From: JADHLK01 sp038131695
GTDB lineage: Bacteria > Pseudomonadota > Alphaproteobacteria > Puniceispirillales > Puniceispirillaceae
Assembly: GCA_038131695.1 (NCBI GenBank)
Contig: JAYPQA010000002.1
Span: 79,429 to 143,428, forward strand
Direction of reading: 5' to 3'
DNA length: 64,000 nt
In this document: one piece after another, positions 24,187 through 34,895 of the stretch
Position numbering within the stretch: position 1 is the first letter of the stretch
Layout: every line of letters begins with the position of its first letter
Notes under the pieces: model-generated
What the model saw: only the letters and a program-made list of their open reading frames with translations
Database searches by the model: none
What the model was told of the DNA's origin: nothing
Position numbers and translations under genes: made by a program

Positions 24187-25184
24187 CTCTCAATCACCTC
24201 GCGGGGATTGACCGGTGTGCGGCCCTGGCGGATTTCAAAATGCAGGCTGGGCTGGCGGGCGCGTCCGGTCATGCCCACCTGGCCGATCATCTGGCCGGCA
24301 TTCAAAACCTGCCCCTCAGTCACCGCAACACTGCCCAAATGGGCATAGGCGGTGATATAGCCGCCATCATGCTTGACCAGCACCAGCGTGCCAAAGCTCT
24401 TCAGCCCGGTGCCGACATAGGCAACCGTGCCGGGCGCGGCGGTGGCCACGGCTGTTCCCTCGGCAGCGGCAATATCAATCCCGTCATTGTGAACGCCCCG
24501 CTCAGCCGGGCCAAAATCAGCCAAAATCTCACCAGCGACGGGCCAGTCAAACCCGTCTGATGCCTCCATTTTAGGCGCGACAAAAGATTTGCGGGGCTGG
24601 GCAGGCTTGGCTTGCGGGGCTGGTTTTGCCGCTTCTCCCGGACGGGTTGGCCGGGCCCGCAGAACCGTGCGTGGGCTGGCCGCTTCCAGCACGCTGAAAT
24701 CATGGCTGTCCGGCAGCTGCAGGCGTTGGCCCGCGACCAGCTCATAAGGCTCAGACAGGCCATTCAGCTGGGCCAGCTGATATTGCGAGACGGCGTAGCG
24801 TTGCGACAGGCTGAACAGGCTTTCCCCGGGCCGGACAATATGGATGCGCGCCGGGTTGATCTTCAAACGCTGGCCAGCTCTCAGCTGAAATGGGGCGACC
24901 AGATTGTTGGCGCGGGCAATAGAGCCCGGTGTCACCTGATAGCGGGTGGCCAGGATGAACAGCGTATCCCCGCCGCGCACCTCTACCTCTCCGGACGGCG
25001 GGATAGCCTCACGCCCCTCACGCAAGGGGGCGGTTTCCAGCGGGGCCGGGGTGGCGCGGCTCAGCGACAGGTTCGGGGCCTTCAGCCTCGGCACCCCGCC
25101 CTCACAGGCGGCCAGCAGCAAGGCAGCGGCCAGAAGCATCAGCCCGCCGCGCTGGTTTGCGTTCATGCTGTTTTTCTCGGTCAT
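24183..25184 (-). CDS. nlpD: LysM/M23 lipoprotein (NlpD-like amidase activator)
   Basis: A 333-residue envelope protein. The signal peptide ends in a lipobox (LLAAC near residue 26), so it is probably lipidated. Two LysM peptidoglycan-binding domains are seen (VRGGDTLFILATRYQV and VRPGESLFSLSQRYAV), then a Pro/Ala-rich linker and a C-terminal LytM/M23 domain. The catalytic set is degenerate: HNDGID replaces HxxxD, and only one histidine remains in SLHFEIR. This is the pattern of non-enzymatic activators such as NlpD and EnvC that switch on cell-division amidases. Its ATG overlaps the reconstructed pcm stop (ATGA). Confidence 0.9.
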   Translation of the reverse strand: MTEKNSMNANQRGGLMLLAAALLLAACEGGVPRLKAPNLSLSRATPAPLETAPLREGREAIPPSGEVEVRGGDTLFILATRYQVTPGSIARANNLVAPFQLRAGQRLKINPARIHIVRPGESLFSLSQRYAVSQYQLAQLNGLSEPYELVAGQRLQLPDSHDFSVLEAASPRTVLRARPTRPGEAAKPAPQAKPAQPRKSFVAPKMEASDGFDWPVAGEILADFGPAERGVHNDGIDIAAAEGTAVATAAPGTVAYVGTGLKSFGTLVLVKHDGGYITAYAHLGSVAVTEGQVLNAGQMIGQVGMTGRARQPSLHFEIRQGRTPVNPREVIES

Positions 25185-25815
25185 CTCTCTGCCACTCCGG
25201 TCAGCATCGGCACAAAGCGCACCGGCATCAGCTCTTCCTCGCTGAACTGTGCCCCTTTTCTTGTTACACGAATCAGCTGCTCCTGACCAGATGGGCCGAC
25301 CGGGGCAATCAGAATACCCCCTCTTTTAGCTGATCGCACAGCGCCCCGGTCAGTTCCGGCATCTGGCAGGTGACCATGATCCGGTCAAACGGGGCTGCTT
25401 CCGGCCCCCCCCTCGCCCCATCCCCCAGCAAGGTTGTCAGATTGGAGAGCTGCAGCTGGCGGAACCGGTTTTCCGCCCCGACCAGCAGCGGGCGCAACCG
25501 CTCTACCGTATAGACCCGGCGGCTCAGCAAGGCCAGCACACAGGCCTGATAGCCGCTACCAGTGCCGATTTCCAGGACCCGGTGCTTGCGCGTCAGCTGC
25601 AACCCTTCGGTCATGCGGGCGACAATATAGGGCTGGGAAATCGTCTGGCCATTGGCAATGGGCAGCGAGGCATTTTCATAGGCATGGGCCCGCAGGGCGC
25701 GCGGCAGAAACGCCTCACGCGGGATTTTTTCCATCGCTGACAGAACTTCAGATGATACAATCCCTTGACCGCGCAAGGTCATGATAAGCTTGGCTTTTTC
25801 CTGAAAATAATCCAC
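25181..25815 (-). CDS. pcm: Protein-L-isoaspartate O-methyltransferase, frameshifted
   Basis: Repairs isoaspartyl residues in aged proteins using S-adenosylmethionine. Seen: AFLPRALRAHAYENASLPIANGQTISQPYIVA, split here across the family's N-terminal block and active region, and the SAM motif VLEIGTGSGYQ. The frame breaks in a C5 run at 25317-25321 (coding G5). Adding one G restores GGILIAPVGPSGQEQLI and a normal C-terminus ending GVAER, with a stop that overlaps the nlpD ATG. The start is GTG at 25815, just after surE. The surE-pcm-nlpD order is conserved in proteobacteria and supports the assignment. Confidence 0.94.
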
Positions 25816-25818
25816 AGC

Positions 25819-26571
25819 CTACCCCGGCCGGACAACCGATGCGTCCGGCAGGGCCGCCAGCTGATCCTGATCTGTTGTATTCAGCTTGAGCGGCGTGACC
25901 GTGATATAGCCGCTATCCATCAGCGCGCGATCGGTGCCCGGGTCGGTCTCGGTGCGCACATTGAGCGGGCCAATCCGGAAATGATTTGGAATATCACTGG
26001 CGATTATTTGATCAGACAGCTTGTGCCTGTCCAGCCCGGCCGGCCGGATGCCCTGAACCGGCCCGGCCTTCAGCGAGGGAAAATTCACATTCAAAACGGT
26101 GCGCGGCACGAAGGGCTGGGACAAAAGATACTCCAGAACCTGCTGGCCATATTTGCGGGCCGGGCCAAAATCAGCTTCCGTGCGGCCATTGCGCTGGCTA
26201 AAGGCAAAGGCGCGCAGGCCGATAATCGCCGCCTCCCTCGCCCCGCCAATCGTGCCGGAATACCCAATATCATCAGCCGCATTCATGCCGTGATTGATGC
26301 CGGAGAGGATCAGATCAGGCGGGTTATCTGTCATCAGATGATGCAAGGCCAGCATAACACAATCAGCTGGCGTGCCGGAACAGGCATAATGCTGGTCATC
26401 TATTTTGGCGAGGTGAATATCGCGCCACAGCGTGATCGACTGGGCGGTACCGGACCGGTTATCCATCGGGGCCACAACCAGAATATCCTCACTGACCGAG
26501 CGGGCTATTTCTTCCAAGAGCTTCACGCCATAGGCGTCAATCCCGTCATCATTGGTAATCAGAATACGCAT
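25819..26571 (-). CDS. surE: 5'/3'-nucleotidase SurE
   Basis: A 250-residue metal-dependent nucleoside monophosphate phosphatase linked to stationary-phase survival. The N-terminus is diagnostic: ILITNDDGIDAYGV, with the Asp-Asp metal ligands, followed by APMDNRSGTAQSIT, CSGTPADCVMLAL and LILSGINHGMN. Length is as expected. It is followed by pcm with a short gap and preceded by serS, the usual alphaproteobacterial order. Confidence 0.97.
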   Translation of the reverse strand: MRILITNDDGIDAYGVKLLEEIARSVSEDILVVAPMDNRSGTAQSITLWRDIHLAKIDDQHYACSGTPADCVMLALHHLMTDNPPDLILSGINHGMNAADDIGYSGTIGGAREAAIIGLRAFAFSQRNGRTEADFGPARKYGQQVLEYLLSQPFVPRTVLNVNFPSLKAGPVQGIRPAGLDRHKLSDQIIASDIPNHFRIGPLNVRTETDPGTDRALMDSGYITVTPLKLNTTDQDQLAALPDASVVRPG

Positions 26572-26583
26572 CCCAGCCTGCCT

Positions 26584-27867
26584 CTAGCCTGCCACCAGCC
26601 GGTCGGTTCCCATATAGCTATGCAGCACATCCGGCAGCAAAACCGACCCGTCCGCCTGCTGGCCATTTTCCAGAAGCGCTATCATGCAGCGCCCGATGGC
26701 CAAAGCCGACCCGTTCAGGGAATGCACAAATTCGGTCTGCTGATCGCCGGCAGAGCGGCAGCGCGCGCGCATCCGGCGGGCTTGAAACGGGCCACAATTT
26801 GAGCAGGAAGAAATCTCCCGATACTGGCCGCGCCCCTCATCCTGGCCTGGCAGCCACACCTCAATATCCAGGGTGCGGCGCGCTGAAAAGCCGGTATCCC
26901 CGCTGCACAGAACCAGCACCCGGTAAGCCAACCCCAGCCTTTGCAAAATGGCCTCGGCACAGCCGGTCATACGCTCCAGCTCTGCATCTGATTGATCAGC
27001 CGCGGTAATTGATACCAGCTCAACCTTGGAGAATTGATGCTGGCGGATCATGCCGCGCGTATCGCGCCCGGCCGCCCCGGCCTCAGCCCGAAAACAGGGG
27101 GTATAGGCGGTCATCCGCAGCGGCAAATCGGCCTTGTCCAGAATTTCATCACTGGCCAGATTGGTCAGCGGCACCTCAGCTGTCGGGATCAGCCAGCGAT
27201 CATCTTCCGTGTGAAACAGATCATCGGCAAATTTGGGCAGCTGGCCGGTCCCCTGCATGGTCTCAGAGCGCACCAGGGCGGGCGGCAAAATCTCATGATA
27301 ACCGAATTCCTGAATATGGGTGTCCAGCATAAAGGCTGCCAAAGCCCGCTCCAGCCGCGCCAGCTGGCCGCGCAGCACAACAAAGCGCGCGCCGGATAAT
27401 TTCGCCCCGGCGGCAAAATCCATCTGGCCCAGCCCCTCGCCTATCGCGACATGATCTTGCGGGGTGAACTCAAAAACAGGTTTTTCGCCCCAGCTCCGCA
27501 GCAGCTGATTATCTTCCTCATCCGCCCCGTCCGGCACAGCATCATCCAGAATATTGGGCAAGCTGATCAGATGGGTGGTGATCTGTTCGGCCAGCGCCGC
27601 CTCCTCTGCGTCCAGGGCTGGCATCTGTTCTTTTATCTCAGCCATTTCAGCCATCAGGGCCGCCGCATCGCCGCCGCTTGCTTTCACCTTGCCGATTTCC
27701 CGTGAGGCTTCATTGCGCCGGGCCTGCAGCTGCTGGGCGCGGGTTTGCAAGGCGCGCCTTTTTTCATCCAGCTGGCCAATTTCGCCCGCAATGGCTGGCA
27801 AGCCGCGCCGCGCCATAGCCGCATCAAACGCGTCAGGGTTTTCCCGAATAAATTTTATATCATGCAT
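26584..27867 (-). CDS. serS: Seryl-tRNA synthetase
   Basis: A 427-residue class II synthetase. The N-terminal arm is a long antiparallel coiled coil (about residues 30-100, ALQTRAQQLQARRNEASRE) that binds the tRNA-Ser variable arm. Motif 2 and motif 3 regions are intact: TAYTPCFRAEAGAAGRDTRG, then a C-terminal catalytic segment with ISSCSNCGPFQARRMRAR and LNGSALAIGRCMIALLEN. It starts MHDIKFIRENPDAFDAAM, typical of the family. It lies between tatC and surE. Confidence 0.97.
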   Translation of the reverse strand: MHDIKFIRENPDAFDAAMARRGLPAIAGEIGQLDEKRRALQTRAQQLQARRNEASREIGKVKASGGDAAALMAEMAEIKEQMPALDAEEAALAEQITTHLISLPNILDDAVPDGADEEDNQLLRSWGEKPVFEFTPQDHVAIGEGLGQMDFAAGAKLSGARFVVLRGQLARLERALAAFMLDTHIQEFGYHEILPPALVRSETMQGTGQLPKFADDLFHTEDDRWLIPTAEVPLTNLASDEILDKADLPLRMTAYTPCFRAEAGAAGRDTRGMIRQHQFSKVELVSITAADQSDAELERMTGCAEAILQRLGLAYRVLVLCSGDTGFSARRTLDIEVWLPGQDEGRGQYREISSCSNCGPFQARRMRARCRSAGDQQTEFVHSLNGSALAIGRCMIALLENGQQADGSVLLPDVLHSYMGTDRLVAG

Positions 27868-27910
27868 CAGACTGGCCTATTTTTCAGGTTCTCTGGAAAG
27901 GCAAGCGCGC

Positions 27911-28729
27911 TCACCCTTCATTTGCTTCATCCCAGGCGTCGCGATCCCGCTTGGCAATCAGCCGCGCCGCCAGAATGGATATTTCATAAAGCGCAATGAC
28001 CGGCAAGGCCAGCAATACCTGAGAGATAACATCCGGCGGGGTCAGGATTGCGGCGGCCACAAAGGCCAGCAAAATGGCATATTTGCGTTTCGATGCCAGA
28101 CCGTCCGGCGTGGCCAGCCCGGCCTTGACCAGCAAGAGCAGCAGGACCGGCAGCTCAAAAGACAGGCCAAAGGCAAACATCAGCCGCATGACAAGCGAGA
28201 GATATTCACTGATGCGCGGCTCCACCTCAATGGGCAGTGACCCCTCTGCCCCGCTCATCTCAAAGGACAGGAAAAAATCCCAGGCCAGCGGAATAACAAT
28301 GAAATAGACCATCGCTGCCCCCAGGGCGAACAGCAGCGGCGTGGCCATCAAAAAGGGCAGAAAGGCGGTTTTCTCATTGCGGTAGAGACCCGGGGCCACA
28401 AACCGCCAGACCTGCAGGAGCATCAGCGGAAACGAAATGCTGATGGAAATGAAAAAGGCGACTTTTACTTGCGTGAAAAACCCTTCATGCAGGCCGGTGA
28501 AGATCATCCGCCCGCCGCGCGCCGCCAGAATATCTGCCAGCGGGGCCTGCAGCCAGAAATAGACTATATCTGCCGCGTTCATCGTGCCGGATCCAAAAGG
28601 CCGGATAAAACAGGCCAGAAAAATCACCACAAACAGGGCCAGCACCAGAATAATCCGGTTACGCAGCTCGGTCAGATGCTCCAGCAAGGACATGGATGCC
28701 AGCGCATCCTCTTCTTGTTTTTCGCTCAT
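27911..28729 (-). CDS. tatC: Sec-independent translocase TatC
   Basis: A 272-residue, six-helix core receptor of the twin-arginine translocase, recognising RR signal peptides with TatB. The signature start LLEHLTELRNRI is present, as are the conserved first periplasmic-loop and helix segments (FISISISFPLMLLQVWRFVAPGL, read in two parts) and the late FELPVLLLLLVKAGL. It overlaps tatB by four bases and precedes serS. Confidence 0.96.
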   Translation of the reverse strand: MSEKQEEDALASMSLLEHLTELRNRIILVLALFVVIFLACFIRPFGSGTMNAADIVYFWLQAPLADILAARGGRMIFTGLHEGFFTQVKVAFFISISISFPLMLLQVWRFVAPGLYRNEKTAFLPFLMATPLLFALGAAMVYFIVIPLAWDFFLSFEMSGAEGSLPIEVEPRISEYLSLVMRLMFAFGLSFELPVLLLLLVKAGLATPDGLASKRKYAILLAFVAAAILTPPDVISQVLLALPVIALYEISILAARLIAKRDRDAWDEANEG

Positions 28730-29163
28730 GCTGTTTTTTCTGCCTTGCTCTTGCGGGGCCCAGCTGATTTTTTAGCTGATTTTTTGGCGGCTGGTTCTGG
28801 CGGGCTATCCTCTATAAGCTGGCTGTCACTTTCTGCCTGCTGAAAGGCGGCCTCGGTCTCGCGCTGCATTCGGGTCGCGCTGTCCATCATCTCATTCTTG
28901 ACATCAGATTCCAGCAAATTGGCGACATCATCCAATTCGCCTGATTTGGCATCCTTGACCATTTTCTTGATGTCTTTGAGATCGTCATCTTCAGCCAGAT
29001 CACTCAGCGAGCGGGTGAAATCGCGGGCCATCTGGCGCGCCTGACCGGTGATTTTGGTAAAACTGCGCAGCACTTTGGGCAGGTCTTTCGGCCCCACCAC
29101 GATCACCAGCACAAAGGCGACCATCATAAATTCCTGCCAGCCCAGATCAAACACGCGCCACAC
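28726..29163 (-). CDS. tatB: Tat translocase subunit TatB
   Basis: A 145-residue protein with one N-terminal helix (FDLGWQEFMMVAFVLVIVVG), the conserved GPKDLPKVLR hinge and an amphipathic helix. A long cytoplasmic region follows, charged and predicted helical. The C-terminus is rich in Lys, Ala and Ser (AAKKSAKKSAGPRKSKAEK). It bridges TatC and TatA during export of folded proteins. Gene order tatA-tatB-tatC on the reverse strand is intact. Confidence 0.95.
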   Translation of the reverse strand: MWRVFDLGWQEFMMVAFVLVIVVGPKDLPKVLRSFTKITGQARQMARDFTRSLSDLAEDDDLKDIKKMVKDAKSGELDDVANLLESDVKNEMMDSATRMQRETEAAFQQAESDSQLIEDSPPEPAAKKSAKKSAGPRKSKAEKTA

Positions 29164-29227
29164 CTCACCTCATACGCAGACCGGCCTTTTTACCTGCCGG
29201 GGATGAATACAGCCAAAAATGGGTTGA

Positions 29228-29545
29228 TCAGCGCTTCTTGGCTGCTGCCTTTTTTGCCCGACCTTTTTTTGCAGCTGCTTTTTTCGCCGCTTTTTTGGCC
29301 GCCGCTTTCTTCGCAGCTTTTTTGGCAGCTTTCTTCGCCGCCTTTTTGGCTTTTGGCGCAGCTTCTATCTGGGCGGTTTCTGCCTCTTCATCAGCTGGCG
29401 CGTCCTCGTCTTTCACGCCTTGCTTGAAGTTACGCAGCCCCTTGCCAAAATCGCCCATAATGCCGGAAATCTTGCCCGGTCTGGCAAACAGAATCAACAC
29501 CACGGCCAGAACAATCAGCCAATGCCAGATACTTGTGAAACCCAT
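29228..29545 (-). CDS. tatA: Tat translocase subunit TatA with Lys/Ala-rich tail
   Basis: A 105-residue pore-forming subunit. The start at ATG 29545 gives the canonical MGFTSIWHWLIVLAVVLILF helix. The hinge and amphipathic helix follow (RPGKISGIMGDFGKGLRNF), then an acidic stretch and about 42 residues of almost pure Lys and Ala repeats (KKAAKKAAKKAAKKAAAKK). Such a histone-H1-like tail is unusual for TatA and would be strongly basic in the cytoplasm, where it could contact DNA, membrane lipids or the acidic segment. Confidence 0.94.
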   Translation of the reverse strand: MGFTSIWHWLIVLAVVLILFARPGKISGIMGDFGKGLRNFKQGVKDEDAPADEEAETAQIEAAPKAKKAAKKAAKKAAKKAAAKKAAKKAAAKKGRAKKAAAKKR

Positions 29546-29661
29546 TTTGTTTCCTTCCCTGCCGGAAATTAATTCATTCATTTGCGCTGCAACCGGCGCC
29601 TAGTCTGACCGACTATAATCTGCCGCCGGATTTGCTGCAATGCCCTATCTGATATAAACGC

Positions 29662-30700
<1,039 letters not shown>

Positions 30701-30714
<14 letters not shown>

Positions 30715-31405
30715 CGCGGCCTCCCTCGCCGGTTTCCTCTTCGGCCTCTGCCTCAAAATCCAGCCAGGCTTCCTCATCGCTGGGTAAATCTGTCTCGTCG
30801 TCTGGCTCTGCTGCTTCGCCGGGTTCGCCCAGCCCGCCCAGAATCTGGCCCTTGCGGAGCAGGCCGGAGGCGCGCAAATCTTCCATGCCGGGCAAATCAT
30901 CAATGCCGGAGAGGCCAAAATAATCCAGAAAGGCCGGGCTGGTGCCCCAGGTCAAGGGCCGCCCCGGGGTGCGCCGCCTGCCGCGCGGCTTGATCCAGCC
31001 CAGCTCCAGCAGAATATCCAGCGTGCCGCGGGACAGGCTGATGCCGCGAATTTCCTCTATCTCAGCGCGGGTGACCGGCTGGTGATAGGCGATAATCGCC
31101 AGCACTTCGAGGCCCGCGCGCGACAGCGGCCGCTCCACCGGCTTTTCCAGATTGAGGCGGGCGGCCACGTCCGGGCGGGTGCGAAAGGCCCAATCCCGGT
31201 CAATGCGGCAGAATTCAAGCCCGCTCTCCGGCCCGTAGCGATCTGCTATCAGCTGCAGGGCCGCATCCAGCTCGCTCTCCTCTGCTGCATAGACCATCAT
31301 CTCGCGCCTGCTGACCGGCTTGGCAGACGCAAAGATCAGCGCCTCCAGAATACGGGCGGTTTCAATTACCTTGTCATCTGGCAGCTTGTCATCTGGCTGG
31401 CTCAT
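30701..31405 (-). CDS. scpB: Segregation and condensation protein B
   Basis: A 234-residue winged-helix protein that dimerises and binds ScpA to regulate the SMC condensin in chromosome segregation. Family features: ILEALIFASAKPVSRREM, VARLNLEKP and the strong motif GLEVLAIIAYHQPVTRAEIEEIRG, then LLELGWIKPRGRR. The C-terminus is an acidic tail (DDETDLPSDEEAWLDFEAEAEEE in part). Starts one base after scpA ends. Confidence 0.94.
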
Positions 31406-32225
31406 TTATTCTGTCTCCGAGATACGGCTGCGAATATAGACGGTATCATAGGCCCGGTTTTGGCGCAGGCCAATCACCCCTTCTTTTACCAGCTCCAGCG
31501 CGGCGGTAAAATGCGAGGCCATAGCTGAGCGGGCATCCAGCGGCTGCTCCAGGCCAGGCGGCAGAAAGCTGGCCAAATCAGCCCAGCCGGGTGCGCGAGG
31601 CAGTATCCGGCGCAGCCGCTCAGCTGCTTCCTGAACCGAATAAAGCCGGGTCGCCGCGATGGTCAGCGTGCCAGCCGCCTCTTGCGAGCGCATATCCCCA
31701 TAGGCTTGCAACAGCTCATACAGGCTGGCAGTCCATTCAATCTTTTCGGTGCGGGCAAAGGCTTGCGGGGCGCCGCGCACAAACCGGCTGCGCCCCAGAC
31801 GCGGCAAATCCATCAGCCGCTTGGAGGCTTGCTGCATCGCCTCCAGCCGCAACAGCTGAAAGCGCAGCGCATCTGACATATCAATGATTTCTTCACTGAC
31901 CTCAGCAGCCGGGTCCGGCAAGAGCAGGCGTGATTTCAAATAGGCCAGCCAAGCCGCCATAACCAAATAATCGGCGGCAATCTCCAGATTAACCTCTCTG
32001 GCTGATTCAATATAGGCAAGATATTGCTCAGCCAGCGGCAGGATGGCTATTTTGGTCAAATCAAGTTTTTGCTCGCGTGCCAGCGACAAGAGCAGGTCAA
32101 TCGGCCCTTCAAACCCGTCCAGATTGACGAACAGGCCCGGCTCAGCGCCCGGATCAGTGCCCGAATCAATGCCCATACCTTTGCTCTGCCCCCGGCGGGT
32201 ATTTGTCTTCTTCAAAATCGCTCAT
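31406..32225 (-). CDS. scpA: Segregation and condensation protein A, start uncertain
   Basis: Kleisin-like partner of SMC and ScpB. The family hallmark FEGPIDLLLSLAREQKLDLTKI is clear, then LAYIESAREVNLEIAADYLVMAAWLAYLKSRLLLP (seen in pieces) and the winged-helix C-terminus. ATG 32225 has a good ribosome site (AGGAAG) and begins MSDFEEDK, but that frame stops after 19 codons. One indel between about 32170 and 32215, perhaps in a G5 run, would join it to the main frame. Otherwise the start is ATG 32176 or TTG 32215. The body of the protein is intact. Confidence 0.9.
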
Positions 32226-32249
32226 CGCTTCCTGCCAAAATAGGCGGCC

Positions 32250-33170
32250 TTACGGGCTGGCCTGAGTTACCCGCCGCAAAATACAGTCCTGACCGGCGCG
32301 TTTCAGACGATCACAGATTTGCCGGGCGGCTGACGGATCAAGAGCCGGGGTGATCACCCGCCAGAATATCCCGGAAGAGCCGGCATCAATTTGCATCACG
32401 CCCAATTCCGACCCATCCAGCCGGTCTTTGTGATCGCGGCCCAGTATCGCAGCCGCCTGCTCGGCTTTTTCCTGCTCGCGGAAAGCGGCCAGCTGCACCA
32501 TCATTTGCGGCTTGTTCGGGTCTGTCACCACCGGCTTGGCAAGGATGCGGGCCTTGTCCTTAGCGGGGGCAGCCTGTTTTGGAACAGCCGGGCGCGGCGA
32601 CGGAGCCGCGGTTATGGCAGGCTGCTCTCCAGCTGGCTGGGCATCCCGGCTTTCGCCGCTGGCGCAGCTTTCCACTCGTCCTCCGGCTGGCCAGAGGAAG
32701 CGGCCCCTTTTGCCGGTTTGTCTTTTGCAGCTGGTGTCTTTTCAGGCGTCTCTTCTGGCGTCTGCCTCAGCCGCGGCTTGCCTGGCCTGTGCAGTCTTGT
32801 TGTCAGCAGGCGGGCTGGCGGCTGGCGGTTTTTCCTGCCCAGCCTCATTTTCAGCCAGCCTGACAGGCGGCAATTCCGGCTCTGCTTCCGGTAGTTGCAG
32901 CCGGTCTATCGTCTCATCAGCCGGGTCCAGCTTTTCCAAAATGGTCATCACGGACGAATTTTGGTGATCAATTTGCAGGCCGCCCGGCTCATCGGGCCGC
33001 TCCTTATAGGCGGTCGCATCGGCCTTGATAATCGGCACATCCTGCGCGCCGCCATTGCCCAAAAGCAGCAGGAAACCGCCTGCCGATACCAGCCCAGCCA
33101 GCCCGACAAGCAGGATCAAGATGATCAGGATCAGCCGCGGGAAGCCTGATTTTGCTTGGGTTTCTGCCAT
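32250..33170 (-). CDS. SPOR-domain membrane protein, two frameshifts
   Basis: Predicted inner-membrane protein of about 306 residues when rebuilt. One N-terminal helix (LILIILILLVGLAGLVSAGG) anchors a long Pro/Ala/Glu-rich periplasmic linker that ends in a SPOR domain (VQLAAFREQEKAEQAA, then a second half with WRVITPAL), which binds glycan strands stripped of stem peptides at the division septum. Three frames are needed: breaks fall near 32755 and between 32640 and 32680, both in repetitive linker sequence. ATG 33170 overlaps the argS stop (TGATG). In this class the gene normally follows argS. Confidence 0.87.
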
Positions 33171-34894
33171 CACATTTTCTCTTTTGGCTCAATCGCCATC
33201 AGCCCCAGCCCGATTGCCAGAACCTGACGGGTCGCGGTCACCAGCGCAAGACGGGCTGAGCTTATCGCCGGATTATCAGGCTGCACAAATTTCAAGGCCG
33301 GATCATCGCGCCCGGCATTCCACAGCGCATGAAACAGGGCGGCCAGCTCCATCAGATAAAAGGCAATCCGGTGCGGTTCATGCAGCAGCGCCGCAGCCGT
33401 AACCAGCTTTGGCCAGCTGGCCAGCTGGCGGATCAGGCGCAATTCTGCCGGATGCACCAGCAAGCTGGTATCGCCCTCCCCTCCTTCTGGCAAATCCTTT
33501 TGCCGAAAGACAGAACAGGCGCGCGCATGGGCATATTGCACATAAAAGACCGGGTTATCGCGGCTTTTTTCGGTAACCTTGGCATAGTCAAATTCCAGAG
33601 CCTGATCAGACCGGCGGGTCAGCATGATAAAGCGCATCGCATCCGCCCCGACCGCCTCCATCACATCTGCCAGGGTGACAAAGCTGCCAGCGCGTTTTGA
33701 CATCTTGACCGGCTTGCCCTTGTCCAGCAGCGTTACCAGCTGCACCAGCCGCACCAAAAGCGGCTCTTCTTGTCCGGACATGGCCTTGGCAGCTGCGGTC
33801 ATCCGCTTGACATAGCCGCCATGATCCGCGCCCCAAATATCAATCAGCAACCCGCCTGTGCGGGTCAGCTTGTCCATGTGATAGGCCACATCCGAGGCAA
33901 AATAAGTCCAGCTGCCATCAGATTTTTGCAAGGGGCGGTCCACATCATCGCCAAAGGCGGTTGACCTGAACAGCAGCTGCTCGCGCGGCTCCCAGTCCGG
34001 GTCAGCCTTGCCGCGCGGCGGCTCGGTTATGCCCATTTCAACAAGGCCCTTTTCTTGCAAAGCCTTGACTGCACTGTCAACCTGTCCGGTTTCCACCAGC
34101 TGGCGTTCTGATGACCAGACATCCATAGCAATATTCATCGCCAGCAAATCAGCCTTGATTCCTTTTAGCTGGTCAGCAATGGCAAAGGCGCGCACCGGCT
34201 CCAGCCAGTCTGATTCCAAGGCGTGCTGCCATTTATCCCCGTCCCGTTCCGCCAACGCCCGGCCGGTTTCTTTGAGATATTTCCCCGGATACAGCCCTTC
34301 TGGAATGGTGCCAATATCCTCGCCCAGCGCCTCGCGATAGCGCAGCCAGGCTGAGCGGGCCAATACATCCACCTGCGCCCCGGCGTCATTGATATAATAT
34401 TCCCGGGTTACCGCAAAACCGGCAAATTCCAGCAGCCGGGCCAACACATCCCCGACAATCGCGCCTCTGGCATGGGCCGCGTGCAGCGGGCCGGTCGGGT
34501 TGGCAGAGACAAATTCCACATTCACCGCCTGCCCGTCGCCCAGGCTGCTGCGGCCAAAATCAGCACCAGCCGCCAGAATCGCTGTCAGCTCAGCCCCCCA
34601 GATACCCGGCTCCAGCCACAGATTCAAAAAACCCGGACCGGCAATATCCACCCGCGCAACCCCGCAGCGCCCAGCCAAGGCCCCGGCAAACAGGCCGGCC
34701 AAATCGCGCGGGGCCATCCCCAGCGGGCGGGCCAGCACCATCGCCGCATTACAGGACAGATCGCCGTGGCTTTCCTCACGCGGCAATTCCACCACAATAC
34801 GGGAGAGGTCCGCCGCGCCAGGCAGCGTGCCAGCGGCAACCAATTCATCATAAATTGCCGTAATTTCATCTTCTAACTTGTTGAAAATTGTCAT
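33170..34894 (-). CDS. argS: Arginyl-tRNA synthetase
   Basis: A 574-residue class I synthetase. The N-terminal Add-1 domain is followed by the catalytic HIGH-type motif in NPTGPLHAAHARGAIVGD (HAAH), with FVSANPTGP just before it, and the YINDAGAQ motif. The KMSKS-like region reads VKMSKRAGSFVTL. The C-terminal anticodon-binding domain ends in RQVLAIGLGLMAIEP. dgt lies one base upstream and the SPOR gene overlaps its stop. Motifs and length are intact. Confidence 0.97.
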   Translation of the reverse strand: MTIFNKLEDEITAIYDELVAAGTLPGAADLSRIVVELPREESHGDLSCNAAMVLARPLGMAPRDLAGLFAGALAGRCGVARVDIAGPGFLNLWLEPGIWGAELTAILAAGADFGRSSLGDGQAVNVEFVSANPTGPLHAAHARGAIVGDVLARLLEFAGFAVTREYYINDAGAQVDVLARSAWLRYREALGEDIGTIPEGLYPGKYLKETGRALAERDGDKWQHALESDWLEPVRAFAIADQLKGIKADLLAMNIAMDVWSSERQLVETGQVDSAVKALQEKGLVEMGITEPPRGKADPDWEPREQLLFRSTAFGDDVDRPLQKSDGSWTYFASDVAYHMDKLTRTGGLLIDIWGADHGGYVKRMTAAAKAMSGQEEPLLVRLVQLVTLLDKGKPVKMSKRAGSFVTLADVMEAVGADAMRFIMLTRRSDQALEFDYAKVTEKSRDNPVFYVQYAHARACSVFRQKDLPEGGEGDTSLLVHPAELRLIRQLASWPKLVTAAALLHEPHRIAFYLMELAALFHALWNAGRDDPALKFVQPDNPAISSARLALVTATRQVLAIGLGLMAIEPKEKM

Positions 34895-34895
34895 T

